A stretch of DNA of 64,000 bases. Origin: Enterobacter cloacae. GTDB lineage: Bacteria; Pseudomonadota; Gammaproteobacteria; Enterobacterales; Enterobacteriaceae. Location: assembly GCA_014169315.1 (NCBI GenBank), contig AP022133.1:1984001-2048000 (forward strand), in the 5' to 3' direction. The notes below the pieces were generated by a model. The model was not told the DNA's origin. It was given only the letters and a program-made list of their open reading frames with translations, and ran no database searches. Within the stretch, counting starts at the first letter, position 1, and every line of letters starts with the position of its first letter. Positions 30,940-39,057 of the stretch are shown in pieces. A program made the translations under genes and the position numbers.

Positions 30940-32622
30940 CTACTGTGCCACACTTTTCTCCGGTACCGTCCCGTGACTCGCTGCGGGCTGATTTTCAGGC
31001 ACTGTGTCACACGGCTTCTCTTTTGGACACACCAGATCCAGCATCTTCAGCGTCACGCCGTTACTCCAGCCAAAACCATCCTGCAGCGGGTACTCACCAC
31101 CACCACCCCCCGTACCAGTGGTAGACACATCATACTTCTCCACCAGTTTTTGCTCGCGGTCATAGGTGTGCTGAACATTTTTCAGGAAGCGCCACGTGAC
31201 GTCCATCGCCACCTTGTTTTGTCCGTAGTTCTGTAACCCTTCCGTTGCAACCCACTGCAGCGGTGCCCAGCCGTTTGGCGCATCCCATTGCTGGCCACTG
31301 GTGACGGTGGTCGTTGAAATCCCACCCGGTTTAAGCAGGTGTGAAGCGGCAGCCGATGCCACTTTATCAGCACGATCCTGCGCTGCTGCCTTCACGTAAA
31401 GCGGGAACAGGGCCGCGGCCGTGAGCTGATTGCGCACCTGTTTACGCCTGAGATCGTAATCGGCGTACCAGCCCTCTTTTTCATTCCACAGGTGGTTTTC
31501 AATTGCTTTCTGGCGCGCGGAGGCCAGCGCCTCATATTTGCCTGCGCCAGCGGTATCGCCACTCTCCTTGCTTGCCCGCGCCAGCAGTTTTTCCATCTTA
31601 AACATCAGGGAGTTCAGATCTACCGGGACAATGCTGGTGGTGTGAATTGTACCAAGCTTATGTGGATCGTCCATCCAGCGGGAGCTAAAGTCCCAGCCTG
31701 AAGCGGCGGCAGAACGCAGATCGCGGTAGATTTCCGTTGCCGGGCGGTCAGGATTGCTTTTAGCGGTCGTCACATCATCCAGCCAGGACTCCGGGCGTGG
31801 CGTATCGCGGTCATCCCAGTAACGGTTGAGGACTTCGCCGTCAGTCAGTTTTACCACCCGTTTGTTGGCCTGCCCCGGCTGTAGCGCATCAGCCCCCGCC
31901 ATCCACCAGGCGTACTCTTTCTCCATCTGCGGACGGTATTTTTTCAGCGCATCGCTGTCGTGCGTGGCCAGCAACTCCACCATCAGGGAGAAAAACGGCG
32001 GCTGAGAGCGGCTCAGGTAGTAGCTACGGTTACCGTTGGGGATATGCCCCCAGGTATCAATTTCCCAGGCGAAATTGTCCACCATATCGCTGATTTTATC
32101 CCAGTGGCCACTTTCGGCCAGACCCAGCATGGTGAAATAACTGTCCCAGTAGTAAACCTCACGAAAACGGCCGCCGGGCACGACATACGGTTTCGGCAGC
32201 GGCAGGAGTGAATCCCATCTGGAGGCTTTCTCAGTGGTTCGGGTCAGAACGGGCCAGAGATCGTCAATGTGCGCACGTAAACTTTGTCCTGCCGGGGGAA
32301 CGTATTTTTCCCCCTCTGCTGGCAGGGTAAAGTTCATTTCGACAAAGTGACGTAAGTCAAAGCCGGACTGGGTGTGTTGCATCCGGTAATCCGCCAGAAT
32401 CATCATTGGATCGCTTTTCGGGATCGCATCGGCAAAGGTCTTTTGATCGGGAAAGAGTCTGGCGCTCTGCACATCATTAAAGAGAGGGCCGAGCAAAATA
32501 TCGGGCGGGCTTTTCTGGGGCGCTGGCAGAGAGTCTGCATAACCCAATGTGGTAACACCGAGCAGCGCACCTCCCAATGCAAGGCGCAAAAGGGATGGGC
32601 GTAATGTACGAGGTCGTATCAT
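30940..32622 (-). CDS. treA: Periplasmic trehalase TreA
   Basis: 560 residues (E. coli 565). A GH37 enzyme that cuts trehalose to two glucose in the periplasm during osmotic stress. A Sec signal peptide (about residues 1-29, ending LGYA-DS) is followed by the mature enzyme. Both trehalase signatures are seen, [20 protein letters not shown] and [13 protein letters not shown], with [12 protein letters not shown] (catalytic acid region) and [18 protein letters not shown] near the end. The C-terminal 35 residues ([12 protein letters not shown]) are low complexity. E. coli treA is sigma-S dependent. Confidence 0.95.
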   Translation of the reverse strand: MIRPRTLRPSLLRLALGGALLGVTTLGYADSLPAPQKSPPDILLGPLFNDVQSARLFPDQKTFADAIPKSDPMMILADYRMQHTQSGFDLRHFVEMNFTLPAEGEKYVPPAGQSLRAHIDDLWPVLTRTTEKASRWDSLLPLPKPYVVPGGRFREVYYWDSYFTMLGLAESGHWDKISDMVDNFAWEIDTWGHIPNGNRSYYLSRSQPPFFSLMVELLATHDSDALKKYRPQMEKEYAWWMAGADALQPGQANKRVVKLTDGEVLNRYWDDRDTPRPESWLDDVTTAKSNPDRPATEIYRDLRSAAASGWDFSSRWMDDPHKLGTIHTTSIVPVDLNSLMFKMEKLLARASKESGDTAGAGKYEALASARQKAIENHLWNEKEGWYADYDLRRKQVRNQLTAAALFPLYVKAAAQDRADKVASAAASHLLKPGGISTTTVTSGQQWDAPNGWAPLQWVATEGLQNYGQNKVAMDVTWRFLKNVQHTYDREQKLVEKYDVSTTGTGGGGGEYPLQDGFGWSNGVTLKMLDLVCPKEKPCDTVPENQPAASHGTVPEKSVAQ

Positions 32623-32748
32623 TGGTTCGTCTCCTGTATTCGCTGAGCAGCGTGACCGCTGTTGTCAATCACCTGAAAACCTTAGACGAATATGTGTGGC
32701 TGCGCGTGTTTCATGTCCCATTTTGCGCACATCCGGACGATTTACCGT

Positions 32749-33705
32749 TTAAACCTCTTCTGACGCCGGGATCGATTCCCTGAGCGAGCCTGGGGCATGT
32801 CCGATGATCCGCTTAAACGCCCGGCTAAAGGCCGCCAGCGATCCGTACCCCAGACGCAATGCCACCGTTTCGATGGGCTGATTTTCGTGGCGAATGTACT
32901 GAATGGCCAGACGCATTCTCAGCTCGCTGAGATATTTTGCCGGGGTTGTCCCCGTAGCGGAAAGAAAACGCTCGGCGAATACGGAACGGGAGGTACCCGC
33001 TTCTTTTGCCAGGTCTGCCACGCTCCAGTTCAGCCCCGGCTGCTGGTGCATGGCGTAAATCGCCCGGCTCAGGCGCGGATCGCGCAGGACCTGTACCCAG
33101 CCGGTGGCTTTACCACACCCTGCCTCTACCCAGCCACGGACGATCAACGCGGCCACCACATCGGCCAGCCGGGCCAGGATCCCCGCGAACCCCACCTGAC
33201 GCGTCATTGACTCTCGTTCCATCGCCGCCAGCAGGGGATGGATCTCCGGCCAGGTGGACATCAACCGGCTTACCATCATCACTTCCGGCATCGCTTTGAT
33301 CAGCGGTTGCATGCCGCCCAGTTCGAAATCCATACATCCGCTGAAGATGATGGTGTGCTCGCTCTCCGGGCACGGCTCACAGGTAATCGCACAGACCGAG
33401 CTGCAGATAGGCTCGCTGGGAAATGCGCTGACCGGGGTGATTGTTGCCTGTTCGTCTGAGAGCAGGGCATGGGCGTTACCGTTGGGGATAAAGAGCGCGT
33501 CACCGCCGTTCAGGGCGAAGGTTGCGCCGCTTTCCATCCGCAGCAGGGCATTGCCGCGGCTGACAAAATGAAATTGTGCCTTACCGGCCGCCTGATGAAA
33601 CGCCACGCCAAACGGCGCGCTGGCTTCAATCCGGCGGTATTTCACGCCCGACAGACGCATGCCGCGTAAAAGTTCGCTGATCAAATCGGGTGACTGAACG
33701 GTCAT
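32749..33705 (-). CDS. AraC-family regulator with N-terminal cupin and cysteine cluster
   Basis: 318 residues. The N-terminal part (about 5-170) is a cupin-like AraC-type sensor (FHFVSRGNALLRM, GGDALFIPNGNAHAL), and the C-terminal part (about 215-312) holds two helix-turn-helix motifs (SVADLAKEAGTSRSVFAERF, ETVALRLGYGSLAAFSRAFK). Cysteines 101, 105, 109 and 112 form C-x3-C-x3-C-x2-C, with another at 124, a density that suggests metal binding or thiol redox sensing. It is divergent from the NepI-like exporter with about 116 bases between, so it most likely controls that gene. Specific ligand unknown. Confidence 0.88.
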   Translation of the reverse strand: MTVQSPDLISELLRGMRLSGVKYRRIEASAPFGVAFHQAAGKAQFHFVSRGNALLRMESGATFALNGGDALFIPNGNAHALLSDEQATITPVSAFPSEPICSSVCAITCEPCPESEHTIIFSGCMDFELGGMQPLIKAMPEVMMVSRLMSTWPEIHPLLAAMERESMTRQVGFAGILARLADVVAALIVRGWVEAGCGKATGWVQVLRDPRLSRAIYAMHQQPGLNWSVADLAKEAGTSRSVFAERFLSATGTTPAKYLSELRMRLAIQYIRHENQPIETVALRLGYGSLAAFSRAFKRIIGHAPGSLRESIPASEEV

Positions 33706-33821
33706 GAGCGCAACTCCGGACGAATAATCAATAAGTGGAGATTATATGTCATAGATCGTCCACGGGGAACACTCTATGCTTTTGCGACAGTTGTCACATT
33801 TTTATAACGGGAGAACAACAG

Positions 33822-35009
33822 ATGAATTCATGTATCGCGGCGAGAGAGGCTATAGCGCCCGCAAAACCCGCCTGGCGAGCCGTCTATTCACTGGGGCTGG
33901 GGGTATTTGGTCTGATAACGGCAGAGTTCTTGCCCGCCAGTTTGCTGACGCCAATGGCGGCCAGCCTGGGCGTCACCGAAGGGATGGCCGGGCAGGCGGT
34001 GACCGCAACCGCACTGGTGGCGCTGGTCACCGGTTTGCTGATTACCTCTGCCACCAAAAGCATCGATCGCCGCTGGGTATTGATGTTTTTCTCGGTGCTG
34101 CAAATCATCTCCAGCCTGCTGGTGGCCTTTGCGCCAACGCTGCATGTTCTGCTGATGGGGCGTTTGCTGTTGGGTATCGCCATTGGGGGATTCTGGGCGA
34201 TGTCGACCGCCACGGCGATGCGGCTGGTACCTGCCGATAAAGTGCCGAAAGCGCTGGCGGTGATCTTCTCCAGCGTGTCGATTGCGACAGTAGTGGCTGC
34301 CCCGCTGGGGAGCTATCTTGGCAGCCTGATCGGCTGGCGTAACGTCTTTATCCTCTGCATTCTGCCGAGCATGCTGGCGCTGCTGTGGCAGCTCTGGGTA
34401 CTGCCATCCATGAAACCGGAGAGCAGCGGCAGCCTGGGAACGCTATTCCGCGTGCTGAGACGTCCGGGGATGATCGGCGGGATGCTGGCGACCATCCTGA
34501 TCTTCAGCGGCCATTTTGCCTTCTTTACCTATCTGCGTCCGTTTCTGGAAACGGTCGGCCAGGTGAGCGTAGAGAGCATTTCGCTGATCCTGCTGGGCTT
34601 TGGTATTGCCAACTTTGTCGGGACATCCATTGCCGGGCATCTTCTGGCGCGCAACCTGCGCCTGACGCTGGCGCTGGTACCTTTCGCTATGGGTGTACTG
34701 GCGCTCATCATGGTGGCATTTGGTCATCTGGCGATGCTGGACGGGTTGCTCGTTGCGCTGTGGGGTTTTGCCTTTGGTCTGGTGCCGGTGGGCTGGTCAA
34801 CCTGGCTTGCAACGACTGTTCCTGATGAAGCCGAAAGCGCAGGGGGATTGCTGGTGGCCTCTATCCAGCTGGCGATAAGTGCGGGTGCGGCAGGCGGCGG
34901 AGCCGTGTTTGACCTCAACGGTGCCAGCGGCGTGTTTGCCGGAAGCGGTTTACTGCTGGTTACCGCCATGGTGATTGTGCTGATGGGCGTCAGGGTTAAA
35001 GCGGAATAA
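33822..35009 (+). CDS. MFS exporter, NepI-like (DHA1 family)
   Basis: 395 residues with about 12 membrane helices. The start is placed at ATG 33822 after GGGAGAAC; the frame is open 29 codons earlier, but that part is not hydrophobic or conserved. It resembles the E. coli purine ribonucleoside exporter NepI throughout: LITAEFLPASLLTPMAASLG, LGIAIGGFWAMSTATAMRLV, AAPLGSYLGSLIGWRNVF, LVPVGWSTW. The substrate may be nucleosides or a toxic compound; I therefore give no symbol. The divergent AraC-type gene is its probable regulator. Confidence 0.86.
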   Translation: MNSCIAAREAIAPAKPAWRAVYSLGLGVFGLITAEFLPASLLTPMAASLGVTEGMAGQAVTATALVALVTGLLITSATKSIDRRWVLMFFSVLQIISSLLVAFAPTLHVLLMGRLLLGIAIGGFWAMSTATAMRLVPADKVPKALAVIFSSVSIATVVAAPLGSYLGSLIGWRNVFILCILPSMLALLWQLWVLPSMKPESSGSLGTLFRVLRRPGMIGGMLATILIFSGHFAFFTYLRPFLETVGQVSVESISLILLGFGIANFVGTSIAGHLLARNLRLTLALVPFAMGVLALIMVAFGHLAMLDGLLVALWGFAFGLVPVGWSTWLATTVPDEAESAGGLLVASIQLAISAGAAGGGAVFDLNGASGVFAGSGLLLVTAMVIVLMGVRVKAE

Positions 35010-35023
35010 CACGGTATGCATAA

Positions 35024-35049
35024 GCCCGGTAACCGTAGCGTCACCGGGC
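35024..35049. repeat. REP-like hairpin between the MFS gene and the GAPDH gene
   Basis: GCCCGGT (35024-35030) and ACCGGGC (35043-35049) around AACCGTAGCGTC, between convergent genes. Confidence 0.75.
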
Positions 35050-35059
35050 ATAACGTGCC

Positions 35060-36070
35060 TTACACGCCTTTTTTATCCATCAGCACGGCGAGATCCACCA
35101 GACGGTTTGAGAACCCCCATTCGTTGTCATACCACGCCAGGATTTTGACCATATTGCCGCCGATCACCAGTGTGGAAAGCCCGTCGATAATGGAAGAACG
35201 CGGGTCACCCTGATAATCGCTGGAGACCAGTGGTTCATCGCTGTAGCCCAGAATGTCTTTCAGCGGCCCGCTTGCTGCTGCTTTACGGAACGCATCGTTG
35301 ACCTCCTCGACGGTCACATTCCGGCTCAGCGTCACCGTCAGATCGACGATGGACACTACCGGAACCGGCACGCGCAGCGAGTATCCGGTCAGACGGCCAT
35401 CCAGAGCCGGGATCACTTTCCCCAGCGCTTTTGCTGCCCCGCTGGAGTAAGGCACAATCGACAGCGCGGCCGCGCGGGCACCGCGCAGATCTTTCTCCGG
35501 CTGATCGTGCAGCGCCTGGCTGTTGGTGTAAGCATGCGTGGTGTTCATCAGCCCGTGTTCAATACCAAACTGCTGATGCAGTACCTGTGCCGCCGGAGCC
35601 AGCCCGTTGGTGGTACAACTCCCGTTACTCACCACCTGGTGCAGGGCCGGGTCGTACAGCTCATGGTTCACACCCATCACCACCGTCAGGTCGTCGTTTT
35701 TACCGGGGGCGGAGATAATGACCCGTTTCGCGCCACCGCGATGAATATGCGCCGCTGCTTTATCACGTTCGGTGAAGAAACCCGTGGCTTCAATCACCAC
35801 GTCTACCCCAACATCGCGCCACGGAATGTTGGCCGGATCGCGTTCGCTGAACACGACGATCCGCTGGCCATCGACCTGCAACGCACCGTCTGCCGCTTCA
35901 ACGGAAACCGGTAATGTACCGAGCAGGGAATCGTACTTGAGCAGATGGGCGAGGGTTTTGCTGTCCGTCAGATCGTTAATCGCCGCAATCTGAATGTCGG
36001 GGTTACCCAACGCGGCACGCAGAAAATTACGCCCGATCCTGCCGAAACCGTTAATACCGACCTTAACCAT
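35060..36070 (-). CDS. Type I glyceraldehyde-3-phosphate dehydrogenase (accessory paralogue)
   Basis: 336 codons including the stop. It has the NAD-binding MVKVGINGFGRIGRNFLRAA and the catalytic domain with nucleophile cysteine in VSNGSCTTNG and base histidine in NTTHAYTNSQ, so it should oxidise glyceraldehyde-3-phosphate or a similar aldehyde. It differs from housekeeping GapA, which reads SNASCTTNC: here Gly replaces the second cysteine. AINDLTDSKT places Asp where NAD(H)-specific enzymes have it, favouring NAD over NADP. Start ATG 36070 after AAGGAG; the frame is open 23 codons further. It lies 81 bases after a GlxA-type regulator in the same direction, probably one unit. It is not E. coli gapA or epd by context. 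Confidence 0.87.
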   Translation of the reverse strand: MVKVGINGFGRIGRNFLRAALGNPDIQIAAINDLTDSKTLAHLLKYDSLLGTLPVSVEAADGALQVDGQRIVVFSERDPANIPWRDVGVDVVIEATGFFTERDKAAAHIHRGGAKRVIISAPGKNDDLTVVMGVNHELYDPALHQVVSNGSCTTNGLAPAAQVLHQQFGIEHGLMNTTHAYTNSQALHDQPEKDLRGARAAALSIVPYSSGAAKALGKVIPALDGRLTGYSLRVPVPVVSIVDLTVTLSRNVTVEEVNDAFRKAAASGPLKDILGYSDEPLVSSDYQGDPRSSIIDGLSTLVIGGNMVKILAWYDNEWGFSNRLVDLAVLMDKKGV

Positions 36071-36151
36071 GATCAACTCCTTAGTATCTGTGATGTCTGG
36101 AGTGACTGTAGGCTTCAGGCGAAATGGCGTAAATGACAAAAAAGGATCAGA

Positions 36152-37132
36152 TTACGCCATCTTGCGGCAGTGGAAGCGCTGGCGGTACTCTCCCGGCGTG
36201 AGGTGAAGCTGTTTCTCAAAGACGCGACGCAGGTTGATGCTGGTGCCAAATCCGCTTCTCCCGGCGATAAGCTCCAGCGAGTCATTTGTCTGTTCAAGAA
36301 GCTGTCTGGCAGCGGCAAGACGTGCTTCGGTTACGTAGCGCGCCGGAGAGGCTCCTGCGTCGCGGGTAAACACGCGGGTGAAATTTCGTGGGCTCATGGC
36401 GACTCTTTCCGCCAGATTTTCAACGCACAGGTCGGCGGTGAGGTTTTGCAGGATCCAGGCCTGTAATTCGCTAATGGGGCCGGAAGCCCCCGATTGCTGC
36501 AGGTTATAACGGCTGAACTGCAACTGCCCGCCCGGGCGACGCAGATACATCACCATGTCCTGCGCCACGTCACGAGCGAGGGTAAAACCGTAGTCATCTT
36601 CAACCAGTGCCAGCGTCAGGTCAAACCCGGAACTGACACCGCAGGACGTCCAGATGGGGCCGTCCTGAATATAGAGTGGGCCACCTTCCACACGGATAGC
36701 CGGATACGTTTCCTGCATTGTCTCCAGAAGCCGCCAGTGCGTCGTGGCGCGACGTCCGTCGAGTAATCCGGTCTGTGCCAGCAGCATCGCGCCACCGCAG
36801 ATGGAGGCAATACGCCGGGCGTGAGGGGCTGCAAGGTGCAGCCAGTCCACCACCGCGGTGCTCTCCAGCTCGTTCATGCCGCGTCCGGTAATGATAATGG
36901 TGTCGAGCGGCTCGCGTGGGTCCAGCTCCGGCAGGCGATAGTCCGCCAGCAAATTTAAGCCAGACTGCCCGTGGATCACCTGATGGGGCTGAGTGGTGGC
37001 AATGAGGATACGGTAGCAGGGATTGCTCAGGCCTTCCGGGTGCAGTCGGTTGGCCTGCATCAGAATGTCGGCGATACCGGCGGCTTCAAACAACATGCCG
37101 CCGTCAGGAACGATAATCAGGATTTTCTTCAT
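36152..37132 (-). CDS. GlxA-family transcriptional regulator (DJ-1/PfpI plus AraC HTH)
   Basis: 326 residues. The DJ-1/PfpI-like amidotransferase-fold domain (about 1-180) has the elbow ASICGGAMLLAQTGLLDGRR and a downstream SCGVSSGFDLTLALVE. The AraC/XylS DNA-binding domain (about 220-318) has ENLAERVAMSPRNFTRVFTR and ELIAGRSGFGTSINLRRVFE. Members sense small metabolites and activate neighbouring genes; the accessory GAPDH gene lies directly downstream and is the likely target. Ligand unknown. Confidence 0.87.
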   Translation of the reverse strand: MKKILIIVPDGGMLFEAAGIADILMQANRLHPEGLSNPCYRILIATTQPHQVIHGQSGLNLLADYRLPELDPREPLDTIIITGRGMNELESTAVVDWLHLAAPHARRIASICGGAMLLAQTGLLDGRRATTHWRLLETMQETYPAIRVEGGPLYIQDGPIWTSCGVSSGFDLTLALVEDDYGFTLARDVAQDMVMYLRRPGGQLQFSRYNLQQSGASGPISELQAWILQNLTADLCVENLAERVAMSPRNFTRVFTRDAGASPARYVTEARLAAARQLLEQTNDSLELIAGRSGFGTSINLRRVFEKQLHLTPGEYRQRFHCRKMA

Positions 37133-38007
37133 GTCCTGAAAAGTACCTTTATCGCAAAATAAGTCAAGCTGCAGACTCTGTATTAACCAATGCCCTGGTA
37201 AAAGTACGTGTAAAAGGAAACTATGTAGTGAACGTTAAACAGAATTAGGGCATTTGCGAACCGCTTTGCGGCGCGTAATGGAGCCTTCTGTGGGTAAGAA
37301 CACAGCAATGATATGGCTGAGAGAAAGAGGGGGGAGCTATAATGGCGGACCGAATCCGATTTAGTCACGCTTAATAGTTCATGCGCTGCGAGACACCTGA
37401 TGAAAGCGCTTTTGCTATAATGTTGCCGTTATTTCGTGGTGCAAAATTAATATGCTTCAGCACTATCGGAAATTTCTTCACCATTAAAAGAAGATTCGAA
37501 TGAAACCTATCTCGTGAATGCAACAAATATGATGTGCATAATATATTCATATTGTCATAAATAATTTAAATTCTACTAATTATGGTAGTGGTAATGCTAT
37601 GTTTATTGCGTTAATGCGATCCATTCTCTTTTTTGGATAATCTCTTTTAATTCATATGGTTGTTGTGTGTTTTGGTGGGCTAAATTGAACTTGGCACGCT
37701 ATGTATGGGTTTTTGGTAGGATTATTCCTATATTTTCATGCGTGACTCATAAAACACCAGGAAATTAGAAGGCAATATTGAATTGATGACGAGCTTATGT
37801 AAACTTGTGGGCTGATTGTTAAAATATGTCAGGATGAAGCAGGGCCTTATTCTGTAAGGCTTGTGCGGTAGCTATACCCTAAGAGTAGCTATACCCTAAG
37901 AATAGTCACGCTGTGAAAATACCTGTCATATTCTAAACGATACTATTTAAGTCAAATATCATCTCCCCCCAATCTACTATCATCTAAATATCGCTACGGA
38001 AAAGCAT
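37133..38007. other. A+T-rich gene-free stretch at the left edge of the T6SS locus
   Basis: 875 bases with no convincing gene. From about 37440 base composition is clearly richer in A+T than both flanks, as expected for an acquired, H-NS-bound region. It holds the promoter of the GlxA-type gene at the left, the tandem repeat at 37868, and the probable main T6SS promoter near the right end. I see no tRNA, no integrase remnant and no flanking direct repeat. A 61-codon minus-strand frame at 37183-37368 has no features of a real gene. Confidence 0.7.
37868..37901 (+). repeat. perfect tandem duplication of a 17-mer
   Basis: GTAGCTATACCCTAAGA occurs twice in direct contact (37868-37884 and 37885-37901), about 110 bases before the first T6SS gene. 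Could be a duplicated regulator site or recent slippage. Confidence 0.9.
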
Positions 38008-38502
38008 ATGAAAATGCGCGTATTGTTTTCACTCCTGTTTGTAATGGCGGTGGCGGGCTGTAAAGCGCCGCAGAAACCTGTGATAACCGACGATACGATC
38101 GTTACCAGCCAGGTCAATGGCGTCACGTTAACCCACCGTCATGTTGTTACCCCTCCGGCAGAATTTACCCAGGTTAATGAACCTTATCGTGCAATGTATC
38201 CGGCGTCATTGATGAGCCGTCCTGATTACGGCGGAAAGGCGATCAGCACGCTTGAGACCGGAAAAACCTACGTGGTTCTGGGTCAGGTTGAACACTACTG
38301 GATGGCGCTTGCGGATGAGGGTAGCGAACAACTGATTGGTTACGTCCCCATGCGTGCCGTGATCAAGGCCGATCAGTATGACGCGGCCGTGCGTAAACAA
38401 GCGCTTCGTCCAAAAGCGCGTAAGAAAACGACCTGCGTTGATGTGGATGGCAACAGTAAAGCCTGCAAAGACAACGCGAACGGGACCTGGATCCTGAACT
38501 AA
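38008..38502 (+). CDS. SH3-like lipoprotein at the head of the T6SS locus
   Basis: 164 residues. The lipoprotein signal ends VAGC (Cys18), and Lys19 allows outer membrane sorting. The middle (about 60-125) has the length and pattern of a bacterial SH3 domain (SLMSRPDYGGKAISTLETGK, VVLGQVEHYWMALAD, IGYVPMRAVI). The basic C-terminal tail KARKK is followed by two cysteines (TTCVDVDG, KACKDN) that could form a disulfide. It is the first gene of the run, 23 bases before tssJ. I do not know a standard Tss/Tag name for it; a role in anchoring the machine to peptidoglycan or the outer membrane is inferred. Confidence 0.82.
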   Translation: MKMRVLFSLLFVMAVAGCKAPQKPVITDDTIVTSQVNGVTLTHRHVVTPPAEFTQVNEPYRAMYPASLMSRPDYGGKAISTLETGKTYVVLGQVEHYWMALADEGSEQLIGYVPMRAVIKADQYDAAVRKQALRPKARKKTTCVDVDGNSKACKDNANGTWILN

Positions 38503-38525
38503 ACGGATTTCATGAGCGTATTTTT

Positions 38526-39029
38526 ATGAATAATAAAAATTTTCACAGGATGTGGTTAGCATTTTACGCGGTGATTTTTGTTCTGGTCAGTGGTTGTACG
38601 TCCTCTTCACACAACGACCCCTCCAGCTACAATCTGCAGTTTCAGGCTCATCCGCAAATCAATGATTCCGCGCCGCTTAAAGTCAGAGTGTTGCTGCTGA
38701 AATCTGATGCGGATTTCATGTCCAGCGACTTCTATTCCCTGCAGAACAACGCGTCAACCACGCTTGGCGCGAATCTGCTTAACAGCGATGTCTTCTTCCT
38801 GATGCCGGGCCAGCTTTCGAAAACCCTGAGTGGGCAAAGCTCTCCCGACGCCCGCTATATCGGTGTGATGGCGGAATACCAGGCGCTGGATGGGAAAAAA
38901 TGGCGCGTTTCACTCCCGCTGCCTGTTCCCGGCGAAAACCCTGTCTATCAGTTCTGGAAGTGGTCCGCAGATGAACTCCAGGCCAACGTCTTTCTGGACG
39001 TGAATGGCATCCGGGTCATCAGCCAGTAA
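38526..39029 (+). CDS. tssJ: T6SS outer membrane lipoprotein TssJ
   Basis: 167 residues. Lipobox LVSGC at Cys24, then a transthyretin-like beta fold (YNLQFQAHPQINDSAPLKVR, VRVLLLKSDADFMSSDFYSL, FFLMPGQLSKTL, RYIGVMAEYQALDGKKW). TssJ holds the periplasmic C-terminus of TssM and fixes the trans-envelope complex to the outer membrane. Followed 28 bases later by tssK. Confidence 0.92.
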   Translation: MNNKNFHRMWLAFYAVIFVLVSGCTSSSHNDPSSYNLQFQAHPQINDSAPLKVRVLLLKSDADFMSSDFYSLQNNASTTLGANLLNSDVFFLMPGQLSKTLSGQSSPDARYIGVMAEYQALDGKKWRVSLPLPVPGENPVYQFWKWSADELQANVFLDVNGIRVISQ

Positions 39030-39057
39030 CGCGCTTCATAACAGGAAACACATCATC

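Noticed and set aside
35060..36070. calling the GAPDH gene gapA or epd
   Set aside because: Sequence differs at the active-site stretch from GapA and the context is not that of gapA or epd in Enterobacteriaceae.
37183..37368. 61-codon minus-strand frame in the A+T-rich spacer
   Set aside because: No ribosome site, no family resemblance, and length expected by chance in this region.
37868..37901. start of a CRISPR array
   Set aside because: Two copies touch each other with no spacer between them and no cas gene is in the window.
37133..38007. tRNA, integrase or attachment site at the T6SS boundary
   Set aside because: No cloverleaf, no integrase remnant, and the 17-mer repeat is a local tandem, not an element found at both ends within this window.
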